A stretch of 64,000 bases of DNA, taken from contig NZ_PYOO01000002.1 in the NCBI RefSeq assembly GCF_003026395.1, forward strand, positions 62,001 through 126,000, in the 5' to 3' direction. The translations under genes and the position numbers were made by a program. Under the pieces are notes generated by a model. That model worked only from the letters and a program-made list of their open reading frames with translations, made no database searches and was not told the origin of the DNA. This document shows, piece by piece, positions 11,567-21,185 of the stretch. Origin of the DNA: Photobacterium iliopiscarium (GTDB taxonomy: Bacteria > Pseudomonadota > Gammaproteobacteria > Enterobacterales > Vibrionaceae). Each line of letters begins with the position of its first letter. Position 1 is the first letter of the stretch.

Positions 11567-13870
11567 TTATTCTTTAGCTAGCCATTGTGGCCGATACCAT
11601 GCTCTAGAATAATGATAACGTTGTTGTTTTATATGATAGTTATTCTGATTAATGGTTACTGTCACTTGACCACTGTCTTGAGTACTGAACCAACCAATAT
11701 TATTGGCTTGATAACGCCTTTTGATCGCTGCCGACGGTAAGCCCCAAGGATTAAAATAACCAATCGATACAATTGCTGCTGATGGTTGAATACTATCAAG
11801 CAAAGTTTGTGTTGATGAGGTACTACTGCCATGATGTGGCACAACAAGAATATCAGCAGGCTCAGTCTGTACTTGCGTTAACATCACTAATTCAGATTTT
11901 GCATCAATATCTCCAGTTAATAATACACTGGGGCCTTCACCACTCACCGCTTGAATATGGATAACACAAGAATCTGAGTTTTTTGCTCGTGACATCGTCT
12001 TTGGTGGCCATTTAACTGAGAACTCAAGCCCCTGCCATTGCCATTTCTGTCCCATAATGCAAGCTGAAAAACCATCACGCTGATCACTACTGTACTTATC
12101 TCGTGGTTGATAACGTTGTATAAGATAATCACTGCCACCAGCATGATCATTATCAGAATGGCTTAAAACCAACCCATCAATAGCTGATATTCCTTTATGA
12201 GCTAATATTGGCTCGATGACTGACTGAGCAATACTTTTTCCATCCCAAGCATTACCGGTATCATAAATAAATACCCGCTGCTGTTTTTCTATTAAAATAG
12301 CTAAACCATGCCCAACGTCTAATACGGTCATCACCCACAATGGCTGGTTCTTTTTTTCATTATTATTTTCCCACCACCAACTAACAACAATAAAAATAAC
12401 ACTGATATAAAACCAACGAAAATAGAGTAAAGGTAATAATGACCACACCACAGTCATGACAGCAATAGTGACCAATAATGGTGTTATTGATGCGGGCAAC
12501 ATCATCCATGCACCATGGCTCCACGCCGCAATATGTAAAATAGGTGTTAATGAATAATCAGCGAATAACCAAAAAAAGGATGATAATGCTGGCCACCATA
12601 CTGTTATAACGCCAATCAATACTAACGGTACGGTAATAAAACTAAGCCAAGGTACTGCTATCAAATTAGTCAATGGCGCGGCCAAAGACACGCCACCAAA
12701 CCACCACCACTGCATAGGCAACATTAATAACAATAAATACCCTTGTACTTTGCACAACTGCTTTAAGTGTTGATACCATCGTTGTTGCCAAGATAAATCA
12801 GCTAACGCAGATGAATTACCAATAATAACCATGACTAAAAAGATAATAACGGCACCAAATGAGAGCCAGAATCCTGCGCTATAACTCACAAAAGGATCCC
12901 ATGACAAACACAAACCTAACGTGACTAATAAGATTTGCCAAGGTCGCCAATTAATTGCTGTAATGCGTAAAACACCCACGATTAAGCACATTAATAACGC
13001 ACGAATTGTCGGTAAGCTAAATCCTGCAAGCCATGCGTATCCAAAAGCAAATAACAACCCGCACAACAAAGGTAGCCATAACCAATAACCCGTTTGCGGT
13101 AAACATAATCGTAATAAATAACCTATCCACCACCCGATAAGCATCGCCAACCCAATATGCAATCCTGAAATAGCTAATAAATGCGCCAACCCACTATCAC
13201 GCAAATCAATCCAGTCCTGCGCCTCAAGTCCATCCCGCAAACCAAAAGTTAAAGCGGTTAAATAACTTTGATGATCGGTGTTTTTTAATAATGGTGTCAC
13301 CTTATCTAACCATTGTTGACGTAATGACATCGAAGAAGATAGTTGCGTTGGCAAAACCTTACCCGAAGTGACAACAGCACGGCCATGAAGACCACGACTT
13401 AATGCATGTTGTTCACGATCAAAGCCTGCTTGGTTAACACGCCCAACAATACGACTCAATCTAACCGGCAAACGCCATATTTGTCCCTGTTTTAATATGG
13501 GTGCATCTTTCCAAAAAACCATCACTCTCAATGGAGACACAAAATCAATATTTGACGACGATAAATTCAGTACCTTTGCCTCAAAATACTCAGAGGGTAT
13601 ATTTTCATTAAAAAGCGTACTAATGCTTACATCTATGGTAGTATTAGAGCTGTTTGTTGGTATGTTATCAATATTGTTAATATATTGATTCGCATCAAAA
13701 ACAGCCAAGAATATAGCCAGTGAAAAGCAAATAAAAACGACACTTCGATACACCATAAACATAATGGCACCAAAAACTATTATTAATAGTAAAAACCAAT
13801 ACGGTGGCAAAGTGTTGAAAAAATGTAACGATAGATAACCGCTGATACTCGCTATAAATATTTGAACCAT
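11567..13870 (-). CDS. comEC: DNA internalization competence protein ComEC/Rec2
   Basis: Inner-membrane channel for single-stranded DNA uptake in natural transformation. It is 767 residues (E. coli homologue about 754). The order is an N-terminal DUF4131 segment with membrane helices, the polytopic Competence domain (SGLAHLLAISGLHIGLAM is its classic motif), and a C-terminal metallo-beta-lactamase-like domain with SHSDNDH near residue 570. It is intact, so the strain may be transformable, as many Vibrionaceae are. It lies upstream of msbA with a 138-base gap and is divergent from the DUF2062 gene, with starts only about 30 bases apart. Confidence 0.93.
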   Translation of the reverse strand: MVQIFIASISGYLSLHFFNTLPPYWFLLLIIVFGAIMFMVYRSVVFICFSLAIFLAVFDANQYINNIDNIPTNSSNTTIDVSISTLFNENIPSEYFEAKVLNLSSSNIDFVSPLRVMVFWKDAPILKQGQIWRLPVRLSRIVGRVNQAGFDREQHALSRGLHGRAVVTSGKVLPTQLSSSMSLRQQWLDKVTPLLKNTDHQSYLTALTFGLRDGLEAQDWIDLRDSGLAHLLAISGLHIGLAMLIGWWIGYLLRLCLPQTGYWLWLPLLCGLLFAFGYAWLAGFSLPTIRALLMCLIVGVLRITAINWRPWQILLVTLGLCLSWDPFVSYSAGFWLSFGAVIIFLVMVIIGNSSALADLSWQQRWYQHLKQLCKVQGYLLLLMLPMQWWWFGGVSLAAPLTNLIAVPWLSFITVPLVLIGVITVWWPALSSFFWLFADYSLTPILHIAAWSHGAWMMLPASITPLLVTIAVMTVVWSLLPLLYFRWFYISVIFIVVSWWWENNNEKKNQPLWVMTVLDVGHGLAILIEKQQRVFIYDTGNAWDGKSIAQSVIEPILAHKGISAIDGLVLSHSDNDHAGGSDYLIQRYQPRDKYSSDQRDGFSACIMGQKWQWQGLEFSVKWPPKTMSRAKNSDSCVIHIQAVSGEGPSVLLTGDIDAKSELVMLTQVQTEPADILVVPHHGSSTSSTQTLLDSIQPSAAIVSIGYFNPWGLPSAAIKRRYQANNIGWFSTQDSGQVTVTINQNNYHIKQQRYHYSRAWYRPQWLAKE

Positions 13871-13900
13871 ATGGCCTTAGCCAGTCAAAAAAAAATCATT

Positions 13901-14425
13901 ATGCCAAGACATTTCATTAAAAAATTTTTGCCTAGCCATGAAGTAATTAAACGCCAAAAAGCGTTGAAAATATTTGGCAATGTACTTTATAACCCGAACT
14001 TATGGTGTTTAAACCGTCGCTCTGCGTCTGGTGCATTTGCTGTTGGGCTATTCATGGCTTTTGTTCCTCTTCCAAGTCAAATGTTAATGGCGGCAGGTTT
14101 AGCTATTATGTTTGGTGTAAATTTACCGCTATCTGTTGCACTAGTCTGGGTCAGTAACCCGGTAACAATGCCAGTACTCTTCTATGGCGCTTACAAGCTA
14201 GGTGCTTGGGTATTGCATAGCCCTGATGTTGGCTTTCATTTTGAATTAACATGGGATTTCCTATTAAATCAAATGAGTCAAATTGGTCCCCCATTCTTAT
14301 TAGGATGCTTTATTTGTAGTGTATTAAGTGCATCCATCGGCTATTTCGGCATTCGATGGCTATGGCGCTATTCAGTCGTACGCAGTTGGAATAAACGTAA
14401 ATTCCGTATTCCCAAAACGCGCTAG
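13901..14425 (+). CDS. DUF2062 membrane protein
   Basis: Membrane protein of the DUF2062 family, 174 residues, with unknown biochemical role. The core LNRRSASGAFAVGLFMAFVPLPSQM and WVSNPVTMPVLFYGAYKLG are recognisable, with about three to four membrane helices between residues 40 and 160. I chose the ATG at 13901 (MPRHFIKKFLP) because family members begin with a similar MPKKFI-type sequence; an ATG at 13871 is in frame and would add ten residues. Divergent from comEC, with the promoter regions overlapping the 5' ends of both genes. Confidence 0.82.
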   Translation: MPRHFIKKFLPSHEVIKRQKALKIFGNVLYNPNLWCLNRRSASGAFAVGLFMAFVPLPSQMLMAAGLAIMFGVNLPLSVALVWVSNPVTMPVLFYGAYKLGAWVLHSPDVGFHFELTWDFLLNQMSQIGPPFLLGCFICSVLSASIGYFGIRWLWRYSVVRSWNKRKFRIPKTR

Positions 14426-14726
14426 CTGTTATTGGGTTATAACAATAAAACTCCGTAATAATGGAGTTTTATTGTTCACTTACGTTTTTTTGAGAAACCA
14501 CCTCCATCATTCCACTCTTTCATACTCAACTTTTCACCATTATTCGATCTCACGCACACTGATTATTCTTATAATCGTATCAAAAACTTATATTGCTAAT
14601 TAGTTGCACTTAATCCCTAGTAATTATTATTGTTCAGTCTACTATTTAAAAATAGAATACAGCATTAAATAGTAGTAACTTACTGCCAACTAATGAGCAT
14701 TACTATTTTGATTAAAGGGAAATAAA
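14426..14726. other. Intergenic region before the HdeD-like gene, with an inverted repeat
   Basis: About 300 AT-rich bases. Apart from the terminator at 14441-14476 I see a perfect 9-bp inverted repeat CTACTATTT (14639-14647) and AAATAGTAG (14667-14675), spaced 19 bases apart and 50-90 bases before the next start. It could be an operator or a leader hairpin. A good Shine-Dalgarno (AAAGGGAAA) precedes 14727. No protein gene is evident. Confidence 0.5.
14441..14476. terminator. Terminator after the DUF2062 gene
   Basis: Perfect 14-bp stem AACAATAAAACTCC / GGAGTTTTATTGTT with an eight-base loop, 15 bases after the stop. The stem itself holds the T-rich arm. Confidence 0.82.
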
Positions 14727-15284
14727 ATGGAAAATCCAGTAAAGAATTTACTTACAAAAGGTTGGAAGTGGTTTGTTGTCGTTGGGGTTATTGTTGCATT
14801 AGCAGGTGTTTTTGCAATTAGCCTACCCGTTGCAGCAGGAATGACAATCACAACAATTATTGGCGTGATCTTTTTAGTCATTGGTTTAGTGCAGGTTTAC
14901 CACACATTTAGTATTCCACAATGGAAAACTAAAATTTGGTATGTCATCAGTGCTCTCTTTTACCTTCTTGGCGGCTTATTCATTCTAGGGCAACCATTCA
15001 TTGGCTTAGTTACCATTACCGTGCTTATGATTGCCACTATGGTATTTAATGGTATTACACGAATGATGTTTGGTTTTAGTAGCCGTGAACATCTTGCTGG
15101 CTGGCGTTGGATTGTTTTCAGTGGTTTATTATCAACAATCATTGGGGTTTATTTCTTTAACTTAATGCATAACCCTGAATTCTCAATGTCACTATTGGGC
15201 ATCTTTGTGGGTGTTTCTTTAATTTTTGAAGGCATTAGCTTTATTTTCATTGGTTCACAAATGAAAAAAGCACTCTTAAAATAA
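14727..15284 (+). CDS. HdeD-family (DUF308) membrane protein
   Basis: Polytopic inner-membrane protein of 185 residues with about six hydrophobic helices, matching the HdeD/DUF308 family. The repeated pattern (GVIVALAGVFAISLPVAAG near the N-terminus, then GLFILGQPFIGLVTITV) is the family's internal duplication. E. coli HdeD is associated with acid resistance at high cell density, but family members are widespread and mostly uncharacterised, so a role in acid tolerance here is only possible. It is monocistronic, with a strong ribosome-binding site and its own terminator. Confidence 0.8.
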   Translation: MENPVKNLLTKGWKWFVVVGVIVALAGVFAISLPVAAGMTITTIIGVIFLVIGLVQVYHTFSIPQWKTKIWYVISALFYLLGGLFILGQPFIGLVTITVLMIATMVFNGITRMMFGFSSREHLAGWRWIVFSGLLSTIIGVYFFNLMHNPEFSMSLLGIFVGVSLIFEGISFIFIGSQMKKALLK

Positions 15285-15309
15285 ACACAATCAGCACACA
15301 ATAATGATT

Positions 15310-15341
15310 AAAGCTTCAGCTAACCACTGAAGCTTTTTTTT
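15310..15341 (+). terminator. Terminator after the HdeD-like gene
   Basis: AAAGCTTCAG / CTGAAGCTTT stem with a seven-base loop, then a T run. Confidence 0.9.
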
Positions 15342-15469
15342 ATATAAACAGACACCATCAGCAAAAAACATAAGCCACCATCATTTCATTACAAATTATT
15401 ATAATAAACATTGCCTTTGGTTCTAAATTTAAGTAAAAGTGTGTTTTTGATACTTGAGCGATATTGTTG

Positions 15470-15892
15470 ATGAGTTACTTTACTCTCTTTAGCTTACTAC
15501 TACATGCTTTACTAGTAAGCACAACAACGATGGCCGTGCCTACACATGGGTATCAATATACTTCTCAGCAAGTCTCAGAATTTAACATTAGAAATAATGA
15601 AGAAAACTGGCACGATAATGTCGTAATTTTATCCACTAATCATCATAAAACACGACAACTATCAAAAATAGATAAAAAGAATTTTGTTCCCGTGCAGCAT
15701 TATGACAACAATGTTGCTCGACAATCACATCAAATAACAAGTCATTATTCTAAGCATCAACGGTATCCACATCTTGCTCTTGCTAATTTTCAATACCGTT
15801 TTACCCACAGTCGTAGGCAGTTAATGTTACTCAATTTCCGCGACATTTACTTTAATTATGACTCTGACTACAAGGACTACATAGATGCTTGA
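15470..15892 (+). CDS. Small predicted secreted protein of unknown function, overlapping dedA
   Basis: I do not recognise this 140-residue protein. The N-terminus (MSYFTLFSLLLHALLVSTTT) is hydrophobic with a likely signal-peptidase site near residues 21-24 (TMA before VPTHG). The mature part is strongly hydrophilic, rich in His, Asn, Gln, Tyr and Arg, has no Cys, and ends with an aromatic/acidic stretch (FNYDSDYKDYIDA). The start is the ATG at 15470, preceded in frame by two TTG codons. Its last eight bases overlap the start of the DedA gene, so the two are probably co-translated. A periplasmic location is inferred from the signal peptide. It could be a lineage-specific DedA partner, or a remnant that serves only to couple translation. 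Confidence 0.6.
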   Translation: MSYFTLFSLLLHALLVSTTTMAVPTHGYQYTSQQVSEFNIRNNEENWHDNVVILSTNHHKTRQLSKIDKKNFVPVQHYDNNVARQSHQITSHYSKHQRYPHLALANFQYRFTHSRRQLMLLNFRDIYFNYDSDYKDYIDA

Positions 15893-16550
15893 TTCATTTG
15901 TATCTATTTTTTCAGCACTATGGCAACAAGATTTTGCAGCATTACAAAACCCTGAAAGCATTGTAATGATCTATTTTTGCGTCACCTTTGTTATTTGGTT
16001 AGAAAGTGCCTTTCTACCCGCCGCACCGTTACCTTGCGACAGCATTGTTATTTTAGCGGGCACATTAGGTGCTATGGGTATTATTGATTTTAAACTGATT
16101 GTATTTTTATTAATTATGGCTTCAGCTATTGGCAGCTGGTTAGCTTATTTACAAGGACGTTGGCTGGATCATTTACCTAAAGTGAAACGATGGGTCGAGA
16201 TGGTTCCGCCTCATCGAATGCAAACAGTTGATAAACTATTAATTCGACATGGTGTTGTGGCTTTGTTTGCCGCACGGTTTATACCGGTTGTACGCCCTTT
16301 ACTGCCTTTAGTTATGGGATTTAGAGTCAAAAACCAAGCACATTTTTTTCGGTTCGCATCGTTAAGTGCTACTGCTTGGATCTTATTACTGACAGGATTA
16401 GGATATTTATTAACGCTACTACCTGAAAATATCGCTCGTATAACAACCATGATATTAATGGTTGCACCGTTTGTTACCTTGGGTATCGCGATTATTAGTC
16501 TATTTAGTAGTTGGTTAATTAAGCGCATTAAAAAAAATAATATCGCTTAA
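15885..16550 (+). CDS. DedA-family membrane protein (SNARE-associated domain)
   Basis: Polytopic inner-membrane protein of 221 residues in the DedA/VTT superfamily, whose members act in lipid-carrier or phospholipid translocation and in membrane-potential and pH homeostasis. The acidic pair and basic pair known to be essential in E. coli YqjA/YghB have counterparts here: Glu40, Asp52, Arg131 and Arg137 (in ARFIPVVRPLLPLVMG). The loop PAAPLPCDSIVILAGTLGAMG precedes the re-entrant region. It overlaps the small secreted-protein gene by eight bases. Which lipid it moves cannot be told. Confidence 0.88.
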   Translation: MLDSFVSIFSALWQQDFAALQNPESIVMIYFCVTFVIWLESAFLPAAPLPCDSIVILAGTLGAMGIIDFKLIVFLLIMASAIGSWLAYLQGRWLDHLPKVKRWVEMVPPHRMQTVDKLLIRHGVVALFAARFIPVVRPLLPLVMGFRVKNQAHFFRFASLSATAWILLLTGLGYLLTLLPENIARITTMILMVAPFVTLGIAIISLFSSWLIKRIKKNNIA

Positions 16551-16589
16551 CCTCTCTTTACAAAATCAAGTTACCAATCAATAGCTATA

Positions 16590-16618
16590 AAAAAACCCGC
16601 TTAATTAGCGGGTTTTTT
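16590..16618. terminator. Bidirectional terminator between dedA and the outer-membrane gene
   Basis: Perfect 12-bp stem AAAAAACCCGCT / AGCGGGTTTTTT with a five-base loop, serving the two convergent genes. Confidence 0.93.
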
Positions 16619-16641
16619 ATTATTACTATTCGGGCTAAAAC

Positions 16642-17193
16642 TTAGAAGTAGAAGCGAGTACCGAATACGATGTTAGTTAGGCTGTCTTTCGCTTTACCAC
16701 TTGAGAACTCAATATCGTCAGTTGCGATGTTGTAGTTAGCTTCTGCAGTTAGAGCAACGTTAGGGTTGATGAAGTATTTAACACCAGCCGCTAATTTAAG
16801 GTTTAGTGCCCAAGAATCGCCACTCTTACCAGCATCGCCTTCAAGGCCGTCTTCGTTGTTGTAGTTTAGACCAGCAAGTTCAGTTGCAGCACCAACGTAA
16901 GGAACCCAGTTAGTAGAGTTAACAAAGTTGTACTCTGTAAATACACCAATCTTACCGCTGAATGCATCGTTTGCATCTTTAGCTGCAACAGATGCAGTAC
17001 CACCAACTTCCCAGTTATCTTTTACGAATGTACCGTAAGAACCGTTTAAGTTTAGATCCCAACCGCTACCTAGTTTAGCATTACCTTGAATACCAAGCTC
17101 TTGTGTACCAGCTGGAAGTTGAACCGCTGCTTGTGCAGCAACAGGAGCCATTACAGCAAAAGCAACTAATAAACCTAATGCATTCTTTTTCAT
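16642..17193 (-). CDS. Small outer-membrane beta-barrel protein
   Basis: Predicted eight-strand-size outer-membrane protein of 183 residues. It has a clear signal peptide (MKKNALGLLVAFAVMAPVAAQA, cleaved after AQA), alternating hydrophobic strands (LNLNGSYGTF, VGVFTEYNFV-like segments, LKLAAGVKYFI) and the C-terminal aromatic (RFYF) read by the BAM complex. Family membership beyond 'outer membrane beta-barrel' is uncertain; OmpX/OmpW-like sizes fit, but I see no diagnostic motif. Preceded by AGGA eight to ten bases upstream and by a 23-bp tandem repeat. Confidence 0.75.
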   Translation of the reverse strand: MKKNALGLLVAFAVMAPVAAQAAVQLPAGTQELGIQGNAKLGSGWDLNLNGSYGTFVKDNWEVGGTASVAAKDANDAFSGKIGVFTEYNFVNSTNWVPYVGAATELAGLNYNNEDGLEGDAGKSGDSWALNLKLAAGVKYFINPNVALTAEANYNIATDDIEFSSGKAKDSLTNIVFGTRFYF

Positions 17194-17238
17194 TATATAT
17201 TCCTAATTGTTTTATTTATTAACAAATCGCTGTCTATT

Positions 17239-17284
17239 TATAGAATGACAGTCATATCGATTATAGAATAACTGTCATATCGAT
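17239..17284. repeat. Two tandem 23-bp repeats upstream of the outer-membrane gene
   Basis: Two head-to-tail 23-base units (17239-17261 and 17262-17284) both begin TATAGAAT and end GTCATATCGAT, differing at two positions. They lie 46-91 bases before the ATG at 17193. Just beyond is a perfect palindrome CAGGATAAATCCTG (17286-17299). The regular spacing suggests paired regulator sites, but no known consensus is evident. Confidence 0.6.
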
Positions 17285-17745
17285 GCAGGATAAATCCTGT
17301 CTAATAACGACCACAACATATTTGTATTTTAAGTGGCGTCAAATTATCACGTAAAAATGACGATGTTAAATTAAACAATATAAATTCACAAAAAATAGAA
17401 CAGTGTTCGTAATTTATGTGTTACATAATCCATTCTCAGAAAGTTCAGGAAAACATCAAGCTGCATCAGCACTGGCGTGGGTTTCTTTTTTCATAAAAAA
17501 TAATCATGAAATCATAAAATAAAAAAATAAGAAATAAAAAAAAACAGTGGCGCCAACATTAAAAACATCACATTTACGCTTAAAAAATAACCATTATGCA
17601 TATTTATTGCTCGTTATTAACAACTCCATACGCTATTTTTATTTTTATTTATCCTCATGAATTGAACTTATTTTGCTGTTATAACCAAAACCTCGCGTTT
17701 ATAGCCATTTTCATTCTTAAATTAACTCACAAATAACAAACAGCA

Positions 17746-17777
17746 AAAAAAAACGACGCTTTAACACGCCGTTTTTT
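17746..17777 (-). terminator. Terminator after lolE
   Basis: Read on the minus strand, AAAACGGCG and CGTCGTTTT arms pair with one G-U around an eight-base loop, followed by a T run. It ends the lolCDE operon. Confidence 0.75.
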
Positions 17778-17809
17778 AATGAGCATAATATTATAATTTA
17801 CATCAATGA

Positions 17810-19054
17810 TTACTTTGCGCTTAATACTCGTGCTGGTTGTAATCGACTTGCTCGTGTCGCTGGATACCAAGTGGCAATCAAACTCAATACAATGGCAGTG
17901 GTCGTAACAATCACCACATCCTGCCAAGCTAATTGTGTCGGTAGAAAATCCACAAAATAGATATCGCCAGATAAGAACCGATGCCCAATAATTTTTTCTA
18001 TTACTCGAACAATATGCGTTAAATTAACAGCAATTAATGAACCAAACAACGAACCAATAATACTGCCTAGCACACCCGATAATACGCCATGCCAAACAAA
18101 GATAGACTTAATCAACCGATCACTCGCGCCCATCGTCCGTAATATTGCTATATCCGCCGCACGATCTTTCACTGCCATCATTAATGTTGAAACGATATTA
18201 AAACAAGCAACACCGATAACAAGTACCATTACCAAATACATAATGGTACGAACCATTTGAATATCGCGGTATAAATAGCCGTATTTTTGGGTCCAGCTTT
18301 TTAGATAAACATAAACGGGCAGTGTATCACCCACTTCTTTTACGATTTGTTGCGCATCAAGCACATTATCAACATTCATTTCGATACCAGAAACACCTTG
18401 TCCCATATCTAAATATTGTTGAGCATCTTGTAATGGCACAATGGCTAAGCTGTGATCAATTTGCCCACCTAACGCAAGTAAACCAACAACTTGTAATCGA
18501 ATACGTTTTGGTGCACGTAGCTTCATTTGAGGATCAGTATTTGGAATCATCGCGGTGATCCAATCCCCTACTTTTATATTTAGCTTAGTGGCTACGCCTT
18601 GACCTAAAATAACTTCGCGTTTACCTGCGCTAAATCGTGACCAAGCATTATCTTTAACATAAAGAGGTAACTCACTGACTTTTAATTGTTCTTTTGGATC
18701 TACACCACGAACAGCAACCGCTTTAAGTTTAGCGCCTCTTTCAAGCAAGGCTGTAAATTCAACATAAGGCGCGGCGGCAGTAATATGAGGATGCAGTTCT
18801 ACTTGCTTTAATAACGGTTTCCAATTATTTAATGGTGGTTGTACCGCTTGTAGTTCACCTTGAGGAATAACCGACAGTACCCGTGTTTGTAATTCGCGCT
18901 CAAAACCATTCATCGCTGATAAGCCAATAATGATCACAGCAACACCAACGGCAATACCAAGCATTGAAGATAAAGAGATAAACGACACCATTCTATTTCG
19001 TTTTTTAGAACGATTAAAACGACTACCTATATAGAGAGATAACGGACGAAACAT
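17810..19054 (-). CDS. lolE: Lipoprotein-releasing ABC transporter permease LolE
   Basis: One of two permeases of LolCDE, which extracts outer-membrane lipoproteins from the inner membrane and passes them to LolA. It is 414 residues with one N-terminal membrane helix (about 25-48), a large periplasmic domain and three C-terminal helices. The N-terminus ([28 protein letters not shown]) and SMLGIAVGVAVIIIGLSAMNGFE are LolE-like; the RFNRSKKRNR type distinguishes it from LolC. Its start overlaps the lolD stop by one base. The product of an unrelated lolA is needed as partner and is not in this window. Confidence 0.93.
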   Translation of the reverse strand: MFRPLSLYIGSRFNRSKKRNRMVSFISLSSMLGIAVGVAVIIIGLSAMNGFERELQTRVLSVIPQGELQAVQPPLNNWKPLLKQVELHPHITAAAPYVEFTALLERGAKLKAVAVRGVDPKEQLKVSELPLYVKDNAWSRFSAGKREVILGQGVATKLNIKVGDWITAMIPNTDPQMKLRAPKRIRLQVVGLLALGGQIDHSLAIVPLQDAQQYLDMGQGVSGIEMNVDNVLDAQQIVKEVGDTLPVYVYLKSWTQKYGYLYRDIQMVRTIMYLVMVLVIGVACFNIVSTLMMAVKDRAADIAILRTMGASDRLIKSIFVWHGVLSGVLGSIIGSLFGSLIAVNLTHIVRVIEKIIGHRFLSGDIYFVDFLPTQLAWQDVVIVTTTAIVLSLIATWYPATRASRLQPARVLSAK

Positions 19055-19743
19055 TACTTCTCCTTAATCTCAGCTAAAATACCATCCTGCATATGCATAC
19101 AACGATCAAGTTTTGATGCCAATTTAGTATCGTGAGTCACCACTAAAAATGCGGTACCCGATTCTGCATTGAGCTTACGCATCAGATCATAAATATCTAA
19201 AGCGGTTTGATGATCTAAGTTACCCGTTGGCTCATCGGCTAATACAATCGCAGGGTTATTGACCAACGCGCGTGCAATAGCAACCCGTTGACGTTCACCG
19301 CCACTCAATTCTGATGGCCGATGTTCAAAGCGGTGATCCAATCCAACCATTGTTAGCATATCTTGAGCACGAGTACGGGCTTCACTCACTGCAACACCAC
19401 CGATCAATAATGGCATGGCTACATTTTCAGTCGCTGTGAAATCTGCTAACAAATGGTGAAATTGATACACAAAACCAATATCTTGATTACGAATTTTAGC
19501 TTGTTTATTTGAACTTAAGGTATCGAGACGCTGACCTTTAAAAAACACTTCACCGTTAGTCGGCTCATCTAACGCACCGAGAATATGTAATAACGTGCTT
19601 TTACCTGAACCTGACGAACCAACAATCGCGACCAATTCATGATCAGCGATATCAATATCAACTTGTTTCAATACTTCAGTTTGTAACTGACCTTCTTGAT
19701 ACGTTTTACATAATTGGCTACAAGATAATAATGGATTATTCAT
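19054..19743 (-). CDS. lolD: Lipoprotein-releasing ABC transporter ATPase LolD
   Basis: ATPase powering lipoprotein release by LolCE. About 229 residues from the ATG at 19743 ([18 protein letters not shown]), which aligns with E. coli LolD; the frame is open 12 codons further up. Walker [10 protein letters not shown] at residues 42-50, the Q-loop [20 protein letters not shown], signature [15 protein letters not shown] and Walker [12 protein letters not shown] are all intact. It overlaps lolC by eight bases and lolE by one, so the three subunits are coupled. Confidence 0.96.
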   Translation of the reverse strand: MNNPLLSCSQLCKTYQEGQLQTEVLKQVDIDIADHELVAIVGSSGSGKSTLLHILGALDEPTNGEVFFKGQRLDTLSSNKQAKIRNQDIGFVYQFHHLLADFTATENVAMPLLIGGVAVSEARTRAQDMLTMVGLDHRFEHRPSELSGGERQRVAIARALVNNPAIVLADEPTGNLDHQTALDIYDLMRKLNAESGTAFLVVTHDTKLASKLDRCMHMQDGILAEIKEK

Positions 19744-20944
19744 AACGAAGAGCCTCAGCAGGACGGACAGCTGCCGCACGATAAGATGGAAAAATAGTCG
19801 CTAATAAACTCAGAAGAATAGCGCCAACAATAACAGCCAAAATTTGCATCGGTTCAAAATCCACAGGTAAAGAACCACCAATAACAGCAAGATTAACCCC
19901 TAAAAATGCCATAATTGGATTTAAATAATGCGACACTATCACACCAAAAACGCCACCCAGTAGCGCGCCAATAACCCCACTACTGGAACCTTGCACCATA
20001 AATAAGGTCAAGACTTGTCGATGAGTCATTCCTTGTGTTTTAAGAATCGCAACTTCAGCTTGTTTTTCCATCACAACCATAATCAACGCTGAAATAATAT
20101 TGAAAGCAGCAACACCAATGATCAATCCCAACATCAGTCCCATCATGTTTTTTTCCATTTTAACTGCTTGGAACAATTCACCACGTTGTTCTCGCCAATC
20201 TGACCATTTCCAGTCATTAGGCAAGGGGATTTTAGCTAATTCTGTCACAGCAAACGGATCATTTAGATACAAACGCCAGCCCGACATTTGATCCAATTTA
20301 TAATGCAATAACCGTCCAGCATCTGAAATATTAGTAAAGACTAACTGTTTATCAACGTCTGAACCGGTATCGTAAATACCAGATACCGTAAAATTACGCT
20401 GGCTAGGTAAGCGTCCTAATGGTGTAAATTGACTAGCACTGGTTACCATTAATCGAATTTTATCACCTGGTTGAACATCTAATTCAACGGCTAAAGCTTG
20501 ACCAATAATAACGTTAAAACTACTCGGTTGAAGATCTTTTAATGAACCAACCATAAGGTGATCGGCTATAGGATCATATTGATTAGGTTCAATACCAATC
20601 ATCATTCCCGCAGCTAAAGAATTCGCACTCTGAATGATAGTTTCACCGCGTGTTATCGCTGTTACTTTTGTCACATGTGGTAGCTGTTTTAAGACCTCAG
20701 GAGTATGTTCAGAAAGTGGTACTCGACCATCAGCACTTGTTACAACCGCTTGCGGTAACACCCCTAAAATTCGGTCTTTCAGTTGTTGTTCAAAGCCATT
20801 CATAACCGACATGACAGTAATTAGTGCCATCACTCCAACAGTGATGCCAGCCGTTGACATATAAGAGACAAAGCGACTAAAACGGTCACCCGAACGACCA
20901 CGTAAATAACGTAAGCCAATAAAAAAAGATACAGGATGAAACAT
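19736..20944 (-). CDS. lolC: Lipoprotein-releasing ABC transporter permease LolC
   Basis: Partner permease of LolE; its periplasmic domain recruits LolA. 402 residues from the ATG at 20944 ([22 protein letters not shown]), matching the family start; a TTG 12 codons upstream is in frame but less likely. Hallmarks are [35 protein letters not shown] and [20 protein letters not shown], with the C-terminus ending PAEALRYE. First gene of lolC-lolD-lolE. An AAGGAG lies about 15 bases before the chosen ATG, a long but possible spacing. Confidence 0.93.
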   Translation of the reverse strand: MFHPVSFFIGLRYLRGRSGDRFSRFVSYMSTAGITVGVMALITVMSVMNGFEQQLKDRILGVLPQAVVTSADGRVPLSEHTPEVLKQLPHVTKVTAITRGETIIQSANSLAAGMMIGIEPNQYDPIADHLMVGSLKDLQPSSFNVIIGQALAVELDVQPGDKIRLMVTSASQFTPLGRLPSQRNFTVSGIYDTGSDVDKQLVFTNISDAGRLLHYKLDQMSGWRLYLNDPFAVTELAKIPLPNDWKWSDWREQRGELFQAVKMEKNMMGLMLGLIIGVAAFNIISALIMVVMEKQAEVAILKTQGMTHRQVLTLFMVQGSSSGVIGALLGGVFGVIVSHYLNPIMAFLGVNLAVIGGSLPVDFEPMQILAVIVGAILLSLLATIFPSYRAAAVRPAEALRYE

Positions 20945-21185
20945 AGGCTTAAAAAACCACTCCTTTATTTGATGGATCAAGAATACGCGTTAACGGTTCT
21001 ATTTACCATCTAGCTAAGTAAATGTAATGTAAAAACAGAGAGTAAAAGGTAATCACTTTACGGAGATCGCTTGCTCGTAAGTACGCTCTAAGTAATAATT
21101 AATACAAATATCATCAATATTATTCTTGATTACATAACCTAAAGAATGACACATTCGATGACAATTAACTGGCAGTGAGTAAGCA

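Larger units (their letters stand above)
17194..17809. other. Long non-coding AT-rich region between the outer-membrane gene and lolE
   Basis: About 615 bases with no credible protein gene on either strand. It holds the tandem repeat and palindrome (17239-17299), a very A-rich stretch (about 17490-17550) and the lolE terminator (17746-17777). It should contain the promoter for the minus-strand outer-membrane gene. The rest is unexplained. Confidence 0.5.

Noticed and set aside
17239..17284. CRISPR array
   Set aside because: Only two units, joined directly with no spacer, and no cas genes nearby.
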